A stretch of DNA of 64,000 nt from Mariluticola halotolerans (GCF_021611515.1 NZ_CP090960.1:3206001-3270000), one strand, 5' to 3'; counted from the stretch's first letter, positions 8,945 through 18,583 are shown. Made by a program: numbers and translations. Notes: a model not told the origin generated them from the sequence alone.

Positions 8945-10000
8945 ATGGCAGCGATTGAGATCACCGGTCTGGAAAAGACCTATCAAGGTGGGGTTCATGC
9001 CGTGAAAGGCATTGATGTGAACATTGCCGATGGGGAGTTCATCGTATTGGTCGGCCCTTCCGGCTGCGGCAAGTCGACGATGTTGCGCATGGTGGCCGGG
9101 CTTGAGACAATTACCGCGGGCAAGGTCAGTATCGGCGACCGCGTGGTCAATGATCTTGATCCGGCGGAGCGCGATATTGCCATGGTGTTCCAGAATTATG
9201 CGCTTTATCCGCATATGAGCGTCCGCCAAAACCTCTCCTATGGGCTGAAGAACCAGGGCTTGCCCAAGGCGGAGATCGCCAAGCGGGTCGCTGAAGCGGC
9301 CCGTATTCTGGAGATTGGTGACTATCTGGAGCGTAAACCGCGTCACCTTTCGGGCGGGCAACGCCAGCGTGTGGCCATGGGGCGGGCGATTGTGCGCGAG
9401 CCGGCGGCCTTTTTGTTCGATGAACCGCTGTCCAATCTCGATGCCAAATTGCGGGTGCAGATGCGCGGCGAAATCAAACAGCTGCAAAAGCGGCTCGGCA
9501 CCACGTCGATGTATGTCACCCATGACCAGCTTGAGGCGATGACGCTTGCGGACCGGCTGGTTGTGCTCAACGGGGGATTGGTCCAGCAGATCGGCACGCC
9601 GCTGGAGGTGTATCGCAAGCCGGCCTCAACCTTCGTTGCCAGCTTCATTGGCTCCCCGGCGATGAACCTGATCAAGGCAGATCATGCTGACGGCAAGGCT
9701 CATATTGGTGAGGTCAGCCTCAATCTGCATCAACAGATCGAGGGGCGGAAAGGCGTCATATTGGGCGTGCGCCCTGAGGATCTGCTTCCTGTTGCGCCTG
9801 ATGCGCCGGGTGCCCTGGCTTTGCAGGTGGCCTATGTGGAAGAATTGGGCGCCCACCGCCTGGTGCATGGCCGCGTGGGGGACCAAACCGTGGTCGCGGC
9901 CATGGATGTGACACTTGAGATTGGCGAAGTGGTGCATGTGACGGCGGATATTACCGCTTTGCATATTTTCGATGTCGATACGCAGCAGCGGTTGAACTAG
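8945..10000 (+). CDS. ugpC: sn-glycerol-3-phosphate ABC transporter ATP-binding protein
   Basis: UgpC energises import through UgpAE. The 351 residues show Walker [10 protein letters not shown], signature LSGGQRQRV, Walker [12 protein letters not shown] and switch His in [10 protein letters not shown]-terminal TOBE/regulatory domain (about 240-350) is characteristic of the MalK/UgpC branch. It is the last gene of the operon; 148 bp separate it from the diesterase gene downstream. Confidence 0.93.
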   Translation: MAAIEITGLEKTYQGGVHAVKGIDVNIADGEFIVLVGPSGCGKSTMLRMVAGLETITAGKVSIGDRVVNDLDPAERDIAMVFQNYALYPHMSVRQNLSYGLKNQGLPKAEIAKRVAEAARILEIGDYLERKPRHLSGGQRQRVAMGRAIVREPAAFLFDEPLSNLDAKLRVQMRGEIKQLQKRLGTTSMYVTHDQLEAMTLADRLVVLNGGLVQQIGTPLEVYRKPASTFVASFIGSPAMNLIKADHADGKAHIGEVSLNLHQQIEGRKGVILGVRPEDLLPVAPDAPGALALQVAYVEELGAHRLVHGRVGDQTVVAAMDVTLEIGEVVHVTADITALHIFDVDTQQRLN

Positions 10001-10048
10001 GGGCTTTCACCACGTGAATTGCCACACGGCAGGAGCAGGATGGTCTTG

Positions 10049-10065
10049 CTACAGTTCAACTGTAG
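10049..10065. promoter_or_regulatory. 17-bp palindrome upstream of the glycerophosphodiesterase gene
   Basis: CTACAGTT-C-AACTGTAG is a perfect 8-1-8 palindrome, 84 bp before the start at 10149. No T-run follows, so an operator is more likely than a terminator, although a 3' hairpin for ugpC is possible. The binding protein is not known. Confidence 0.4.
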
Positions 10066-10148
10066 AAACTGCGCTCTAAATTCGTGGAATTGCTTGCAAA
10101 ACAACGCCGTGTCTCGTTGAATCGGCCGGCAATCAAACGGGTGATTTC

Positions 10149-11012
10149 ATGACAAACTCTTCCGCGGAGGGCCTGGCGCTAGTGCATGCCGGACGCACCA
10201 CCAGACTGAAGTGGCATCGGTTGCGGCGGCGGATGCGCGATCCGCTTTTTTCGGCGGAAACCATGGCCGAGGGTTTTCGCCTTGGTGCCTCCATGGAACT
10301 CGACATGCGGGTGCGCGGAGATGGCGGATTTGTCGTGCTGCATGATGATTTGCTTGAAGGGGAAACCAATGGACAGGGACGGGTCGCGGAACTGGGGCGC
10401 GCGGAAATGGCTGAGCTCTCGTTTGCGGATACGCCGCGCCCGCTGATTTTCAGTGAAGATCTGGCGGCGATGCTGCGTCTGTCCCATCCGGATGCGCTGC
10501 TGCAGTTTGACATGAAGGATGATTACGAGGCGGTCGGTGTCGAGGGTGTCGCGCATCTGGCACGGTTTTTCGCGGATATAGACGCCAATATTATTGTCAG
10601 TGCAGACAGTCTCGCTCTGATTGAAGCCATCCGGACAGAGGTGCCGAACCTTATGCGGGGGATCGACCCCACCAATGGGCTGGTGGATATCTACAAGCAG
10701 GATGGTATCGCGGCTGTCGAGCGCTCATTGCTCGCTGATCTGCGCGGGTCTACGGCACCGGATACGATCTATCTTGCATGGCAACTGGTGCTCAAAGCTG
10801 ATGCGGATGGGCTGGACCTGATCGGCCTTTGCCATCAGGAGGGCAAAAAGGTTGATGCCTGGACCTTTACCCTTAAAGACCCTGAGAGGGGCTTTGACGA
10901 TGGCGAATGGACTGCGTTCAACCGATTGATGGCATTGGGTGCTGACCAGATCACTACCGACGAAGCTATTGCCACCGAAGCGGCGTGGGACAAACGCATA
11001 GCTGCGGCCTAG
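10149..11012 (+). CDS. Divergent glycerophosphodiester phosphodiesterase family protein
   Basis: These enzymes split glycerophosphodiesters into glycerol-3-phosphate and an alcohol. The 287-residue protein keeps several active-site elements: H23-R24, ELD at 50-52 and LHDD at 64-67. The usual HRG...EN pattern is altered to HRL...AET, so catalysis could differ. There is no signal peptide, so it acts in the cytosol. It follows the Ugp importer on the same strand and probably processes imported diesters. Its stop lies inside a shared palindrome with the convergent gene. Family membership is good; substrate is inferred. Confidence 0.72.
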   Translation: MTNSSAEGLALVHAGRTTRLKWHRLRRRMRDPLFSAETMAEGFRLGASMELDMRVRGDGGFVVLHDDLLEGETNGQGRVAELGRAEMAELSFADTPRPLIFSEDLAAMLRLSHPDALLQFDMKDDYEAVGVEGVAHLARFFADIDANIIVSADSLALIEAIRTEVPNLMRGIDPTNGLVDIYKQDGIAAVERSLLADLRGSTAPDTIYLAWQLVLKADADGLDLIGLCHQEGKKVDAWTFTLKDPERGFDDGEWTAFNRLMALGADQITTDEAIATEAAWDKRIAAA

Positions 11013-11039
11013 GCATCAGGCAGGGCCCGTTGCCTAGGC
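11007..11039. terminator. Symmetric element holding both convergent stop codons
   Basis: Two copies of the palindrome GCCTAGGC (11007-11014 and 11032-11039) can pair with each other across 17 bases. The TAG of the diesterase (11010-11012) and the TAG of the convergent Na/Pi gene (11034-11036) both lie inside them. It probably ends transcripts from both sides, although neither side has a long T-run. Confidence 0.5.
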
Positions 11040-12704
11040 TTTGACCTTTTTGGACCTGCCTGTCAGACGGCTGTCCAGCAGTTCACCACTCTCGGAGAGA
11101 ATGGGGTAGGCAATGGTGGCGAACAGGGAGTTGATGGTTTTTAACGCCCGGACGGTTTCCAGATGGATATCGCTGGTCTCCATGCTCTTCACAGACCCGG
11201 ATTGCAGCCGTTGAAGGTGTCGGCCATGGCTGGTGCGTTCGGCCGCGCGCATTGCATCCTTTTCGGCCAGCAATTGCCGGGCGGATTCACGATCCTTTGA
11301 TATGAGAACATTCAGCGCCAGCTGCATGTTTGCCATCACCCGGTGATGCAATTCAGATAGTTCCCGCCAGCCTTCAGCCGAGAACGACAATTTCTGCTCG
11401 CGGCGGGTAACCGCAAGCTTCAACAGCGTCTTGGTAATCGCATCGCCGACATATTCGAGATTGATGGCGAAGGTGGAGAGTTCCTGTCCACGCTTGGCTT
11501 CATCCTCGTTGTTGTAATCGATGGCTGCCAGATAAAGTTTGATCTCGGATTCGGCTTGGTTGACGGCGGCTTCAAGCTGTTTGGCCTGGCGGATTTTGTC
11601 CGGGTCACCCGTCTCATAAATATCCATAATAGGACTGAGCATGCGCTCTATAATTTCGGCCATGCGCAAAAGCTCACGCGTCGCACTGGCCAAGGCCAGG
11701 GCGGGAATTCCGATGACGGCCTGATCGAGACAGCTGGATGCGCCTTCCAATGGATCAGCCTCGTCGCTGTCCTTGTCAGGGAAAAACCTTTCAATGAGTT
11801 TTGCGGCAATACCGGTGAGTGGCAGGCAGATCACCAGAAGCGCAAAATTGAACGCCAGATGCAGATTGATAACCTGCCGGGCGGGTTCGCTGCCAAACCA
11901 TTCGAGGGGCAGGGTGAGGGAATTTACCACCAGCAGCGCGCACAGGGCGCCGATACTGCGGAATAGAAGGTTGCCAAGGGCGATCTGCCGTGCGGCGACA
12001 AAGCCGCGCCGCACAAGCCCGGCAGCGATCAATCCGCCCCCGAGATTGGCGCCGAGCATCAGGGATATGCCGAGCTCAGGCGGCACGAGGCCGCGCGCCG
12101 TGAAGGCGGCGATGAGCAGGATGGAGGCGACGCTTGAATGCACCAGCCAGGTGAACGCCGCACCGATCAGAAAGGCCGAAAGAAAGTCGCCTTGCAGGTA
12201 AGTAACGACGGTCGGCAAGAAGGCGGATTCGCGCAACGGTTCGGTTGCTTCACCGATCAGCCCGAGGGAAAGCAGAATGAGCGAGATACCAATAAGAATC
12301 CGGCCCAATTGGCGTGTTTCACGGCTCTTGCCCCGAAAAAAGCACAAGCCGCCGGCGATCAGCAGTACCGGTGTCAGCCAGGAAAGGTCGACAGAGAGAA
12401 TTTGCACGACAACGGCTGAGCCAATGTCCGCACCCAGCATGAGTGCCAGCCCTGTCGCCAGTGTTAGCGCGCCTGAGCCCGCGAATCCTGCCGCGAGGAC
12501 GGCGACGGCGGTTGAGCTTTGCAACAATACCGCGACCCCGGCGCCGATACCGGCGGCTTTGAGACGCGAGTTCTTGCTTTCGCGCAGGATGCGGCGGAGC
12601 CTGTGTTCCTGGCTGCGTTCCACGCCCGTGCGTACCATGCGAACTGCCCAAAGCAGCAGCGTGATCGCCCCTGCCAGATGTATCAGAAGAAGGTACAAAC
12701 TCAT
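11034..12704 (-). CDS. Na+/phosphate cotransporter family protein with PhoU-like C-terminus
   Basis: This 556-residue membrane protein belongs to the NptA/PNaS (SLC34-like) family. The two inverted repeats show the hallmark motifs QSSTA at 62-66 and HSSVA at 188-192. Roughly eight to ten helices fill residues 1-310. The remainder (about 340-550) is a helical PhoU-like domain in the cytosol. It would import or export inorganic phosphate with sodium. Its place among phosphodiesterases and a glycerol phosphate importer fits phosphate handling. Transport direction cannot be told from sequence. Confidence 0.88.
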   Translation of the reverse strand: MSLYLLLIHLAGAITLLLWAVRMVRTGVERSQEHRLRRILRESKNSRLKAAGIGAGVAVLLQSSTAVAVLAAGFAGSGALTLATGLALMLGADIGSAVVVQILSVDLSWLTPVLLIAGGLCFFRGKSRETRQLGRILIGISLILLSLGLIGEATEPLRESAFLPTVVTYLQGDFLSAFLIGAAFTWLVHSSVASILLIAAFTARGLVPPELGISLMLGANLGGGLIAAGLVRRGFVAARQIALGNLLFRSIGALCALLVVNSLTLPLEWFGSEPARQVINLHLAFNFALLVICLPLTGIAAKLIERFFPDKDSDEADPLEGASSCLDQAVIGIPALALASATRELLRMAEIIERMLSPIMDIYETGDPDKIRQAKQLEAAVNQAESEIKLYLAAIDYNNEDEAKRGQELSTFAINLEYVGDAITKTLLKLAVTRREQKLSFSAEGWRELSELHHRVMANMQLALNVLISKDRESARQLLAEKDAMRAAERTSHGRHLQRLQSGSVKSMETSDIHLETVRALKTINSLFATIAYPILSESGELLDSRLTGRSKKVKA

Positions 12705-12762
12705 CGTATTGTTATGGGGCCGCCCTTTGTTGTTTTTGTATCAGACTAGTCGGTCGCCAATG

Positions 12763-13587
12763 TTAAAGCTGTTGGCATGAAGAAGCTAACTGTTTGTGCA
12801 AAAAAGAAAAATCGTCTGTCAGGCCTTTTGCATTGGCGACAATGGCACCGCCATTGAGCAGGATATCCGCAATTGGGGGCATCAGTACGGCAGCACCCGC
12901 CTCGTGGGCGATCAGTGCGCCGGCCAGCATGTCCCAACTGTTGAGATGGTTCTCATAATAGAGGTCTGCCGTCCCATCGGCGACACGAACCAGACCGATG
13001 GCTGCGGCGCCCATGCGTCTATAATCGATTCCGCGGGCATATAGTTCCCTGACGACTTGAATATAAACGTCAAAATCGGTGCGGCGGGAGTGGCCGAGGA
13101 CAGCAATTGCCTTGTTGGGATCCGTCAGGGTTGATGCGTGAACGGCTTTACCTTCGCTGAATGCGCCATTGCCTCTTATCGCGGAGAATACCTTGTCACG
13201 GGTCGCATCATAGATGACACCGATCTCAATGTGCTCGCCAAGGACAAACGCGATAGACACGCCCCAATGGCGGAAACCGCGCAGAAAATTGGTTGTGCCA
13301 TCGATCGGATCAACTACCCAGACGGCCTCGGTATTCACCGCGCCGCCGGTTTCCTCACCCATGAAGCCATCATGGGGAAAGGCCTCGGCGATGGCTGAAC
13401 GAATGGTGTCTTCGGTCTGCCGGTCGGCAATGGTGACAAAATCCTGATGACCCTTGTTCTCAATGACCAAAGAGGACGCGCTGGCGTTCTGCCGGAATGT
13501 GGCGGCCGAGCGGCCAACCTCGCGTGCCAGAGTTTCGGCAAATTCAGCACGGGCCTTGATCTCGCGAACAGACAAGTCATGCACCAT
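12763..13587 (-). CDS. Inositol monophosphatase-family phosphatase
   Basis: The 274-residue protein has the full Li-sensitive phosphatase set: DFVTIAD near 49-55, GEE at 77-79, DPIDGTTN at 93-100 and a late NSWDMLAGALIAHEAG. The metal ligands are therefore present. The family hydrolyses inositol phosphates, histidinol phosphate, PAP or sugar phosphates. The frame is open upstream, but the ATG at 13587 overlaps the LacI stop as TAATG, which argues for translational coupling. It is the last gene of an operon with a diesterase and an ABC importer, so it probably dephosphorylates the product of the diesterase. Confidence 0.88.
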   Translation of the reverse strand: MVHDLSVREIKARAEFAETLAREVGRSAATFRQNASASSLVIENKGHQDFVTIADRQTEDTIRSAIAEAFPHDGFMGEETGGAVNTEAVWVVDPIDGTTNFLRGFRHWGVSIAFVLGEHIEIGVIYDATRDKVFSAIRGNGAFSEGKAVHASTLTDPNKAIAVLGHSRRTDFDVYIQVVRELYARGIDYRRMGAAAIGLVRVADGTADLYYENHLNSWDMLAGALIAHEAGAAVLMPPIADILLNGGAIVANAKGLTDDFSFLHKQLASSCQQL

Positions 13588-14591
13588 TATGCGGTCCTGC
13601 GCTTGATCATGGTGACAGCGGTGAATTCGACACGGGCCGGCATGCCAGGATCTTCCATGCGCGAGATCAGCAGGTCGATGGCCTGCTGAGCCTGAATATC
13701 GCAAGGCTGCAGAATGGTCGTCAGTTGATAGGCATGCCAACTGGCCTGGGGAATGTCATCATGGCCGATGACCCGGACCGGCCCTGATTTGCGGACCGTG
13801 CGGTCTTTTGCGAGACGGTCGACAACACCACAGGCAAGGTAGTCGTTGACGCAGAACAGACCGTCGATATTGGTGCCGTGCAACTGCGCCGCACCCTCAA
13901 ATCCGCTGGTATAATCATTGACCGGAATTGGCAGGATGTCCGGCGTTTTACCCAGGCTGCGGCAACGGGCAACGAAGGCATCGAGACGCCGGCGGGCGGT
14001 ATAGGACACGCCGGGCGCGGCCATGACGGCGGGCCGTTCGGCCCCACCCTCAATCAGGAGATCGGCTGCCATCTGGCCTGCTGTCTTGTCATCGGAGACA
14101 ACCCGGTCAACAAACGGGATGTCCTCACCCTTGTTGATCAGGACGATTGGGATGCCATAAGCCGCGCATTCTTCGCAAAGCGCTGTTGGCGGCGCATCCG
14201 AGGTAACCAGGACGCCCGAGACCGAATATTGCAGCAATTGCTCGATGAAATCCGACGTGCTGGCGGTGCTGGATGTGGGCAGCAGCAGCGGCCGGAAATT
14301 ATGCGCCAAAAGGGTACGCGACAATTGGTCGATCTGCAGAGTCCGAAACGGGTTATCAAGACCAGCGGCGACCACGCCCACGAGATCGGAGCGCTGGTTG
14401 ATCAGGCTACGCGCCAGATAATTGACGCGATAGCCCAGTTCCTTGGCGGCTTTGTGCACTTTCTCGCGCGTTTCAGCGGATACGCTGGCATCCGGGGTGA
14501 ACGTGCGTGATACGGCGGCGCGCGAAACGCCGGCGCGTTCAGCCACATCATGTGAGGTGACCTTGCGGGGGCGGGTCTTTTTCTGGTTCAT
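13587..14591 (-). CDS. LacI-family repressor of the phosphodiester uptake operon
   Basis: This 334-residue LacI/GalR protein has an N-terminal helix-turn-helix and hinge helix (about residues 10-60, with TSHDVAERAGVSRAAVSRTF) and a periplasmic-binding-like sensor domain. Its start at 14591 overlaps the stop of the upstream diesterase as ATGA. It is cotranscribed inside the operon it is likely to control. Two matching 20-bp dyads lie upstream of the first gene near 20111-20176. Effector is unknown; a phosphorylated or phosphodiester sugar is the guess. Confidence 0.87.
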   Translation of the reverse strand: MNQKKTRPRKVTSHDVAERAGVSRAAVSRTFTPDASVSAETREKVHKAAKELGYRVNYLARSLINQRSDLVGVVAAGLDNPFRTLQIDQLSRTLLAHNFRPLLLPTSSTASTSDFIEQLLQYSVSGVLVTSDAPPTALCEECAAYGIPIVLINKGEDIPFVDRVVSDDKTAGQMAADLLIEGGAERPAVMAAPGVSYTARRRLDAFVARCRSLGKTPDILPIPVNDYTSGFEGAAQLHGTNIDGLFCVNDYLACGVVDRLAKDRTVRKSGPVRVIGHDDIPQASWHAYQLTTILQPCDIQAQQAIDLLISRMEDPGMPARVEFTAVTMIKRRTA

Positions 14592-15358
14592 GCAAAAGCT
14601 CGGGGCTGGTCTGCAGGGCGTAGGGTTTCGGGCAAGTCTGTGCAAATGCCCAGAACCGGCAGTTTGATAATGTCGGCGATAATCTCGGGACGTTCCTCGT
14701 GCCAGAGCACAATCTCGCGGCCAGCCTGGAAAGCTTTCGTGCAGAGCGCCTCGGTTACCAGATCCTGCGGGCGATCACTGGCGCGTTCCCAACAGAGATG
14801 GATAATGTGGGCACCGGCGCGGTCGGCCATGGCGTGGGGATCATTGCCCGCACGCACGAGGACAGAAAGCGGGTAGTCACAATCGCTATCACGCAATTCA
14901 CGCACCTGATTGGTGTCGAATGAACCAAGGGTGGCAAAGCGCTGATTATGCGCCACCAGTTCCCGCCAACAGAGCAGCCCGGTGCCCGGCGCCTTGAGTT
15001 CGATATAAAGGCCTGTGCCCAGTTCCCGCGCGAGGGCTGCCACCTCTGAAAACGTGGGCACCGCTACATTCTCGAGAGCCACGAGTTCGGCGGCAGTGAG
15101 TTCGGAGATGCGTTTGTCGATGCCAAAGACGCGCTGCAAATGATCGTCATGGCTGACTACGACCACGCCGTCGCTTGTGAGCTGGGTGTCCAGCTCCCAC
15201 ATTTCCGCGCCCATCTCCGCGGCCAGCCGGAAGGCTGCCAGCGTGTTCTCGGTCAAATGTCCGCTGGCCCCGCGATGGCCGATGCAGAAGGGTAATTTTG
15301 ATTGCTCGTGTGGCCATTGATGGCGTTTAAGGAACGGTGTCAGATCGTGCTGGTTCAT
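14588..15358 (-). CDS. Glycerophosphodiester phosphodiesterase (UgpQ-like)
   Basis: This 256-residue GDPD has an intact active site: HRG at 28-30, EN at 37-38, ELD at 55-57 and HDD at 70-72. It lacks a signal peptide, so it acts on material already imported. It is embedded between an ABC importer ATPase (4-bp overlap) and a LacI regulator (4-bp overlap). Together with the downstream phosphatase this gives a cleave-then-dephosphorylate pair. The imported diester is not known; glycerophosphoinositol or another sugar phosphodiester would fit. Confidence 0.9.
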   Translation of the reverse strand: MNQHDLTPFLKRHQWPHEQSKLPFCIGHRGASGHLTENTLAAFRLAAEMGAEMWELDTQLTSDGVVVVSHDDHLQRVFGIDKRISELTAAELVALENVAVPTFSEVAALARELGTGLYIELKAPGTGLLCWRELVAHNQRFATLGSFDTNQVRELRDSDCDYPLSVLVRAGNDPHAMADRAGAHIIHLCWERASDRPQDLVTEALCTKAFQAGREIVLWHEERPEIIADIIKLPVLGICTDLPETLRPADQPRAFA

Positions 15359-16413
15359 AGCCGTGTGCCGTCCTGAGTGAAGACCATGATCTGATTGCTG
15401 TTCGCGCCCCAGCGCACTTCATCGCCTACTGCGATATCATCGCGCACCGGCTGGATCGAACGCAGAACACTGCCATTTGCGAGCTGAACGTCGTAGAGAT
15501 TTTCGCGTCCCTGGGTTTCGACAAATACGACCTTGCCGGGGATAATCGCGTCGCCCGCCGGACCGAAATCCTCCGGGCGGATGCCCAATGACAGCGGGCT
15601 ACCATTTGCGGCAACAGATTTCGCGCCCGGCAAATCAAGTTTGAGGTCGCTGTTCTCTAGCGCGAAGCCGGCATTGTCGGCTGTGCCGCGTAAAAAGGCG
15701 ATGGGCGGATTGCCGAGGAAACCGGCGACAAACTCGGTTGCCGGGTTGTGATACATTTCGGTGGGCGTGGCGATCTGGATGATTTCGCCGGCATTCATGA
15801 TAGCGATGCGGTCGCACATGCTCATGGCTTCCACCTGATCATGGGTCACAAGGATCGCCGTGATGCCGGTCTCGAGCTGAATGCGACGGATTTCCGAGCG
15901 CATTTCCAACCGCAATTTGGCATCGAGATTGGCCAGTGGCTCATCAAGCAGCAGCACATCGGGTTTGCGGATCAGGGCGCGGGCGAGGGCGACACGCTGC
16001 TGTTGGCCGCCGGACAGTTCGGCCGGACGCCGCGCCAGCAGATTTTCGATATGCACCATCTCCGCGATTTCCCCTACCTGCCGGGTAATCTCGGCGGCAG
16101 GCGTTTTTTTCACCTGCAGCGGGAAGCCGATATTCTGGGCAACGGTCATATGCGGATAAAGGGCATAGGACTGAAACACGACGCCGACACTGCGCTGCTG
16201 GCTGGGAATGTCGGTGACGTCTTTTTCGCCAAACAAGATGCGGCCGCCAGTGACCTTGTGGATGCCGCAAATGGCAAACAGCGTCGTGGATTTGCCACAA
16301 CCTGAGGGGCCAAGCAGGGCGAGCATTTCGCCGTCATGGACCTCAAGGGTCATGTCTTCGATGACCTTGGTGGTGCCGAAGGATTTCGAGAACTGGTCGA
16401 GAAGAATGCGCAT
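15355..16413 (-). CDS. CUT1-type ABC transporter ATP-binding protein
   Basis: The 352-residue ATPase shows Walker [10 protein letters not shown], signature LSGGQQQRVALARAL, Walker B LLLDEPLANLD and switch [13 protein letters not shown]-type C-terminal domain follows (about 235-350). It is of the MalK/UgpC class that serves sugar and glycerol phosphate importers. It overlaps the permease upstream by one base and the diesterase downstream by four, so all are one transcript. Confidence 0.92.
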   Translation of the reverse strand: MRILLDQFSKSFGTTKVIEDMTLEVHDGEMLALLGPSGCGKSTTLFAICGIHKVTGGRILFGEKDVTDIPSQQRSVGVVFQSYALYPHMTVAQNIGFPLQVKKTPAAEITRQVGEIAEMVHIENLLARRPAELSGGQQQRVALARALIRKPDVLLLDEPLANLDAKLRLEMRSEIRRIQLETGITAILVTHDQVEAMSMCDRIAIMNAGEIIQIATPTEMYHNPATEFVAGFLGNPPIAFLRGTADNAGFALENSDLKLDLPGAKSVAANGSPLSLGIRPEDFGPAGDAIIPGKVVFVETQGRENLYDVQLANGSVLRSIQPVRDDIAVGDEVRWGANSNQIMVFTQDGTRL

Positions 16414-17255
16414 TAGCCTTTCGAGCCTCCGCCGTAGATGTTCATGAGGTGCTTTTGGAAGAAGACGAAGAGAATGAGCACCGGGATGATGTAAAAGACG
16501 CCAACCGACTTGAAGAGCGCCATGTCAAAATTATTGTCGTCGGCAATCAGTGCCGCGAGATAGACAGAGAGCACCTGTACCTTGTTTCCCGGCGTCAGCA
16601 CTTGCGGCAGGATGAATTCGCTCCAGCCCGAGAGAAAGGCAAATAGCCCAAGGGCTGCGAGGGCCGGTTTGACCTGCGGCAGGACCAGCCGCCGCCATAC
16701 GGTGAAGCGGCTGGCGCCATCAGCAATACCGGCCATTTCGATTTCCCAGGGCACGGTGTCGTAAAAGCCCTTCATCAGCCAGATGCCCAAAGGCAGATCA
16801 AGTGCTGCCTTGACCAGAATGACGCCGATCAGGGAATTGTAGAGCCCCACCATTTGCAGCACGATGAAGATCGCAATGATCAGGGTGACCGATGGAAAGG
16901 CATGCAACACCATGACGCCTGCCAGAAAGACGCCGCGTCCGGGCACGTTCAGGCGGGAGAGCACATAGCCTGCCATCGACGAGACCAATAGAACGATGGT
17001 TGTGGTGGAGGTGGCAAAAATCAGCGTGTTGAGCGCCACCTGCCAAATGTTTGCTTTGCCCGGTTTGGTGTGCCAGAGGAAGTCCCAATGGGCCAGCGTG
17101 AAGCTGGTGGGGAAGAGAGAACCGGGGGGCGTGTCTGTAATCGTGTCGATGAACAGGTAAATATACATCAGCACAAGCGGCAGACTGACAATGGAGAGTG
17201 CCAGGATAATCGGCCAGGCTTTGAAGTTCACCGAGGGTGTGGATTGAATGGCCAT
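16413..17255 (-). CDS. CUT1-type ABC transporter permease (MalG-like)
   Basis: This 280-residue inner-membrane protein has about six helices and an EAA loop reading EIEMAGIADGASRFTVWRR. The C-terminus FFQKHLMNIYGGGSKG resembles MalG. It pairs with the unusually long permease encoded just upstream (one base apart). Substrate is taken from operon context only. Confidence 0.9.
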   Translation of the reverse strand: MAIQSTPSVNFKAWPIILALSIVSLPLVLMYIYLFIDTITDTPPGSLFPTSFTLAHWDFLWHTKPGKANIWQVALNTLIFATSTTTIVLLVSSMAGYVLSRLNVPGRGVFLAGVMVLHAFPSVTLIIAIFIVLQMVGLYNSLIGVILVKAALDLPLGIWLMKGFYDTVPWEIEMAGIADGASRFTVWRRLVLPQVKPALAALGLFAFLSGWSEFILPQVLTPGNKVQVLSVYLAALIADDNNFDMALFKSVGVFYIIPVLILFVFFQKHLMNIYGGGSKG

Positions 17256-17256
17256 A

Positions 17257-18558
17257 TTACTGCTCGATCAACGGTTTGGAGACGAGTTCGCGGTAGTTGA
17301 ATATCCGCAGGTAGGCGAGCGCCAGAACGATGCCGATAATGACAAGGATGAGGGCCATGGCGGTACCAAGGCCGTACTCAAGATTGCCGGCATAATTGTT
17401 GAGCGCTGTATGATAGGTCGCGAGTGCCCAGACTTCGGTGCTCCCGCCGGGACCGCCGTTGGTTGACAGCAGGATCAGGTCGAAAGATGTCAGCAATGAC
17501 AGGGTCTGGTAGCAGGTCACAAACAGGATCGGCCAACGCATTTGCGGCAGCACGATATGCCGGATTTGTTGCCAGCGGTTCGCGCCGTCAACTTCGCTGG
17601 CATGAAAATGGCTTTTTGGGATGGCCTTGAGCGCTGAGGAAAAGACCAGCATGCCCATGGAGGCGCCGACAAAGCCGTTAATCAGGATAACAAAGAACCA
17701 GGCATTGGCGGCATTATCGAGCAGGTAATTGCGTGAGGGCACGCCGAATTGCTGGAGAAACAGGGAAATAAACCCGGTGTCCCATGTCAGCCATTTCCAC
17801 ATCAGCACATAGATCACCGGCGGCGAAATGCGGGGCAATAACCAGATAGCGCGGAAAATGCCGGCCGAGGTGTCGGGCATATAGTGGGTGGAGATGGCGA
17901 GGATCAGCGCGTAGCTGGTGTTAAAAACGATCAGCGTGACGCCCACGTAAAGAACTGTATTGAACAGAATGCGGGCTGTGTCGGAACTGGTGAACAGGCG
18001 ATGGAAGTTTTCCGTCGTCCACACCCAGCCGGTATAGGTCAGCTCTGCAATCGTCTCTTTCTGGTCGGCATCATAGTTGAGCCCCATGCCGTCGAGCGCT
18101 GCGAAAAGCTCCTGCTTGGTGTCGAACCGCGCGTTCAGAATTGAACGGTTGAACATCTCGGAGATCTTCTTGACCTCGCGCGTTGAAAGACGTTCCCGAA
18201 GACTTTTGAGCATGCGTTCGGCATCGCGGCGTGAGGCAAAGACCTCGTCCAAATGCGCGCTGCGCAATTCTTCGATGATCCGCGGCGAGATCTCGTTTTC
18301 TTCCAACGTCGCAAGCCCCGCCTCGTCGATGACATATTTGGCTTCGGCGAGCTGTTCTGCAATTTCGGGAATGGAGGCATCCATGCGCTGCAGAGAGTTT
18401 GGTGCCACCTGATAAGCGCCGCCGGAAATGCCCGTTGCTGTGCTCATATTGGTAAAGGAGAACGCGGCAGTCAGAACCACCGGCATGAGAAATAGCAGCA
18501 CCACGATGATAACCGCGGGTGCAATCAGCAATAGTCCGAGCGTCTTTGAACTGTTCAT
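17257..18558 (-). CDS. CUT1-type ABC transporter permease with large periplasmic insertion (MalF-like)
   Basis: At 433 residues this permease is about 130 longer than the usual MalF-class subunit in this window. The first helix (about 8-32) is followed by a hydrophilic, helix-rich insertion of roughly 120 residues (about 36-155, rich in E, R, L). Five further helices come after it. The EAA segment reads HASEVDGANRWQQIRHIV. The insertion lies where E. coli MalF has its P2 loop, which contacts the binding protein. It may be an independent substrate-docking domain. The start at 18558 is unambiguous. Confidence 0.88.
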   Translation of the reverse strand: MNSSKTLGLLLIAPAVIIVVLLFLMPVVLTAAFSFTNMSTATGISGGAYQVAPNSLQRMDASIPEIAEQLAEAKYVIDEAGLATLEENEISPRIIEELRSAHLDEVFASRRDAERMLKSLRERLSTREVKKISEMFNRSILNARFDTKQELFAALDGMGLNYDADQKETIAELTYTGWVWTTENFHRLFTSSDTARILFNTVLYVGVTLIVFNTSYALILAISTHYMPDTSAGIFRAIWLLPRISPPVIYVLMWKWLTWDTGFISLFLQQFGVPSRNYLLDNAANAWFFVILINGFVGASMGMLVFSSALKAIPKSHFHASEVDGANRWQQIRHIVLPQMRWPILFVTCYQTLSLLTSFDLILLSTNGGPGGSTEVWALATYHTALNNYAGNLEYGLGTAMALILVIIGIVLALAYLRIFNYRELVSKPLIEQ

Positions 18559-18583
18559 GAGAGCGATACCGTCTGCTGAAAGG

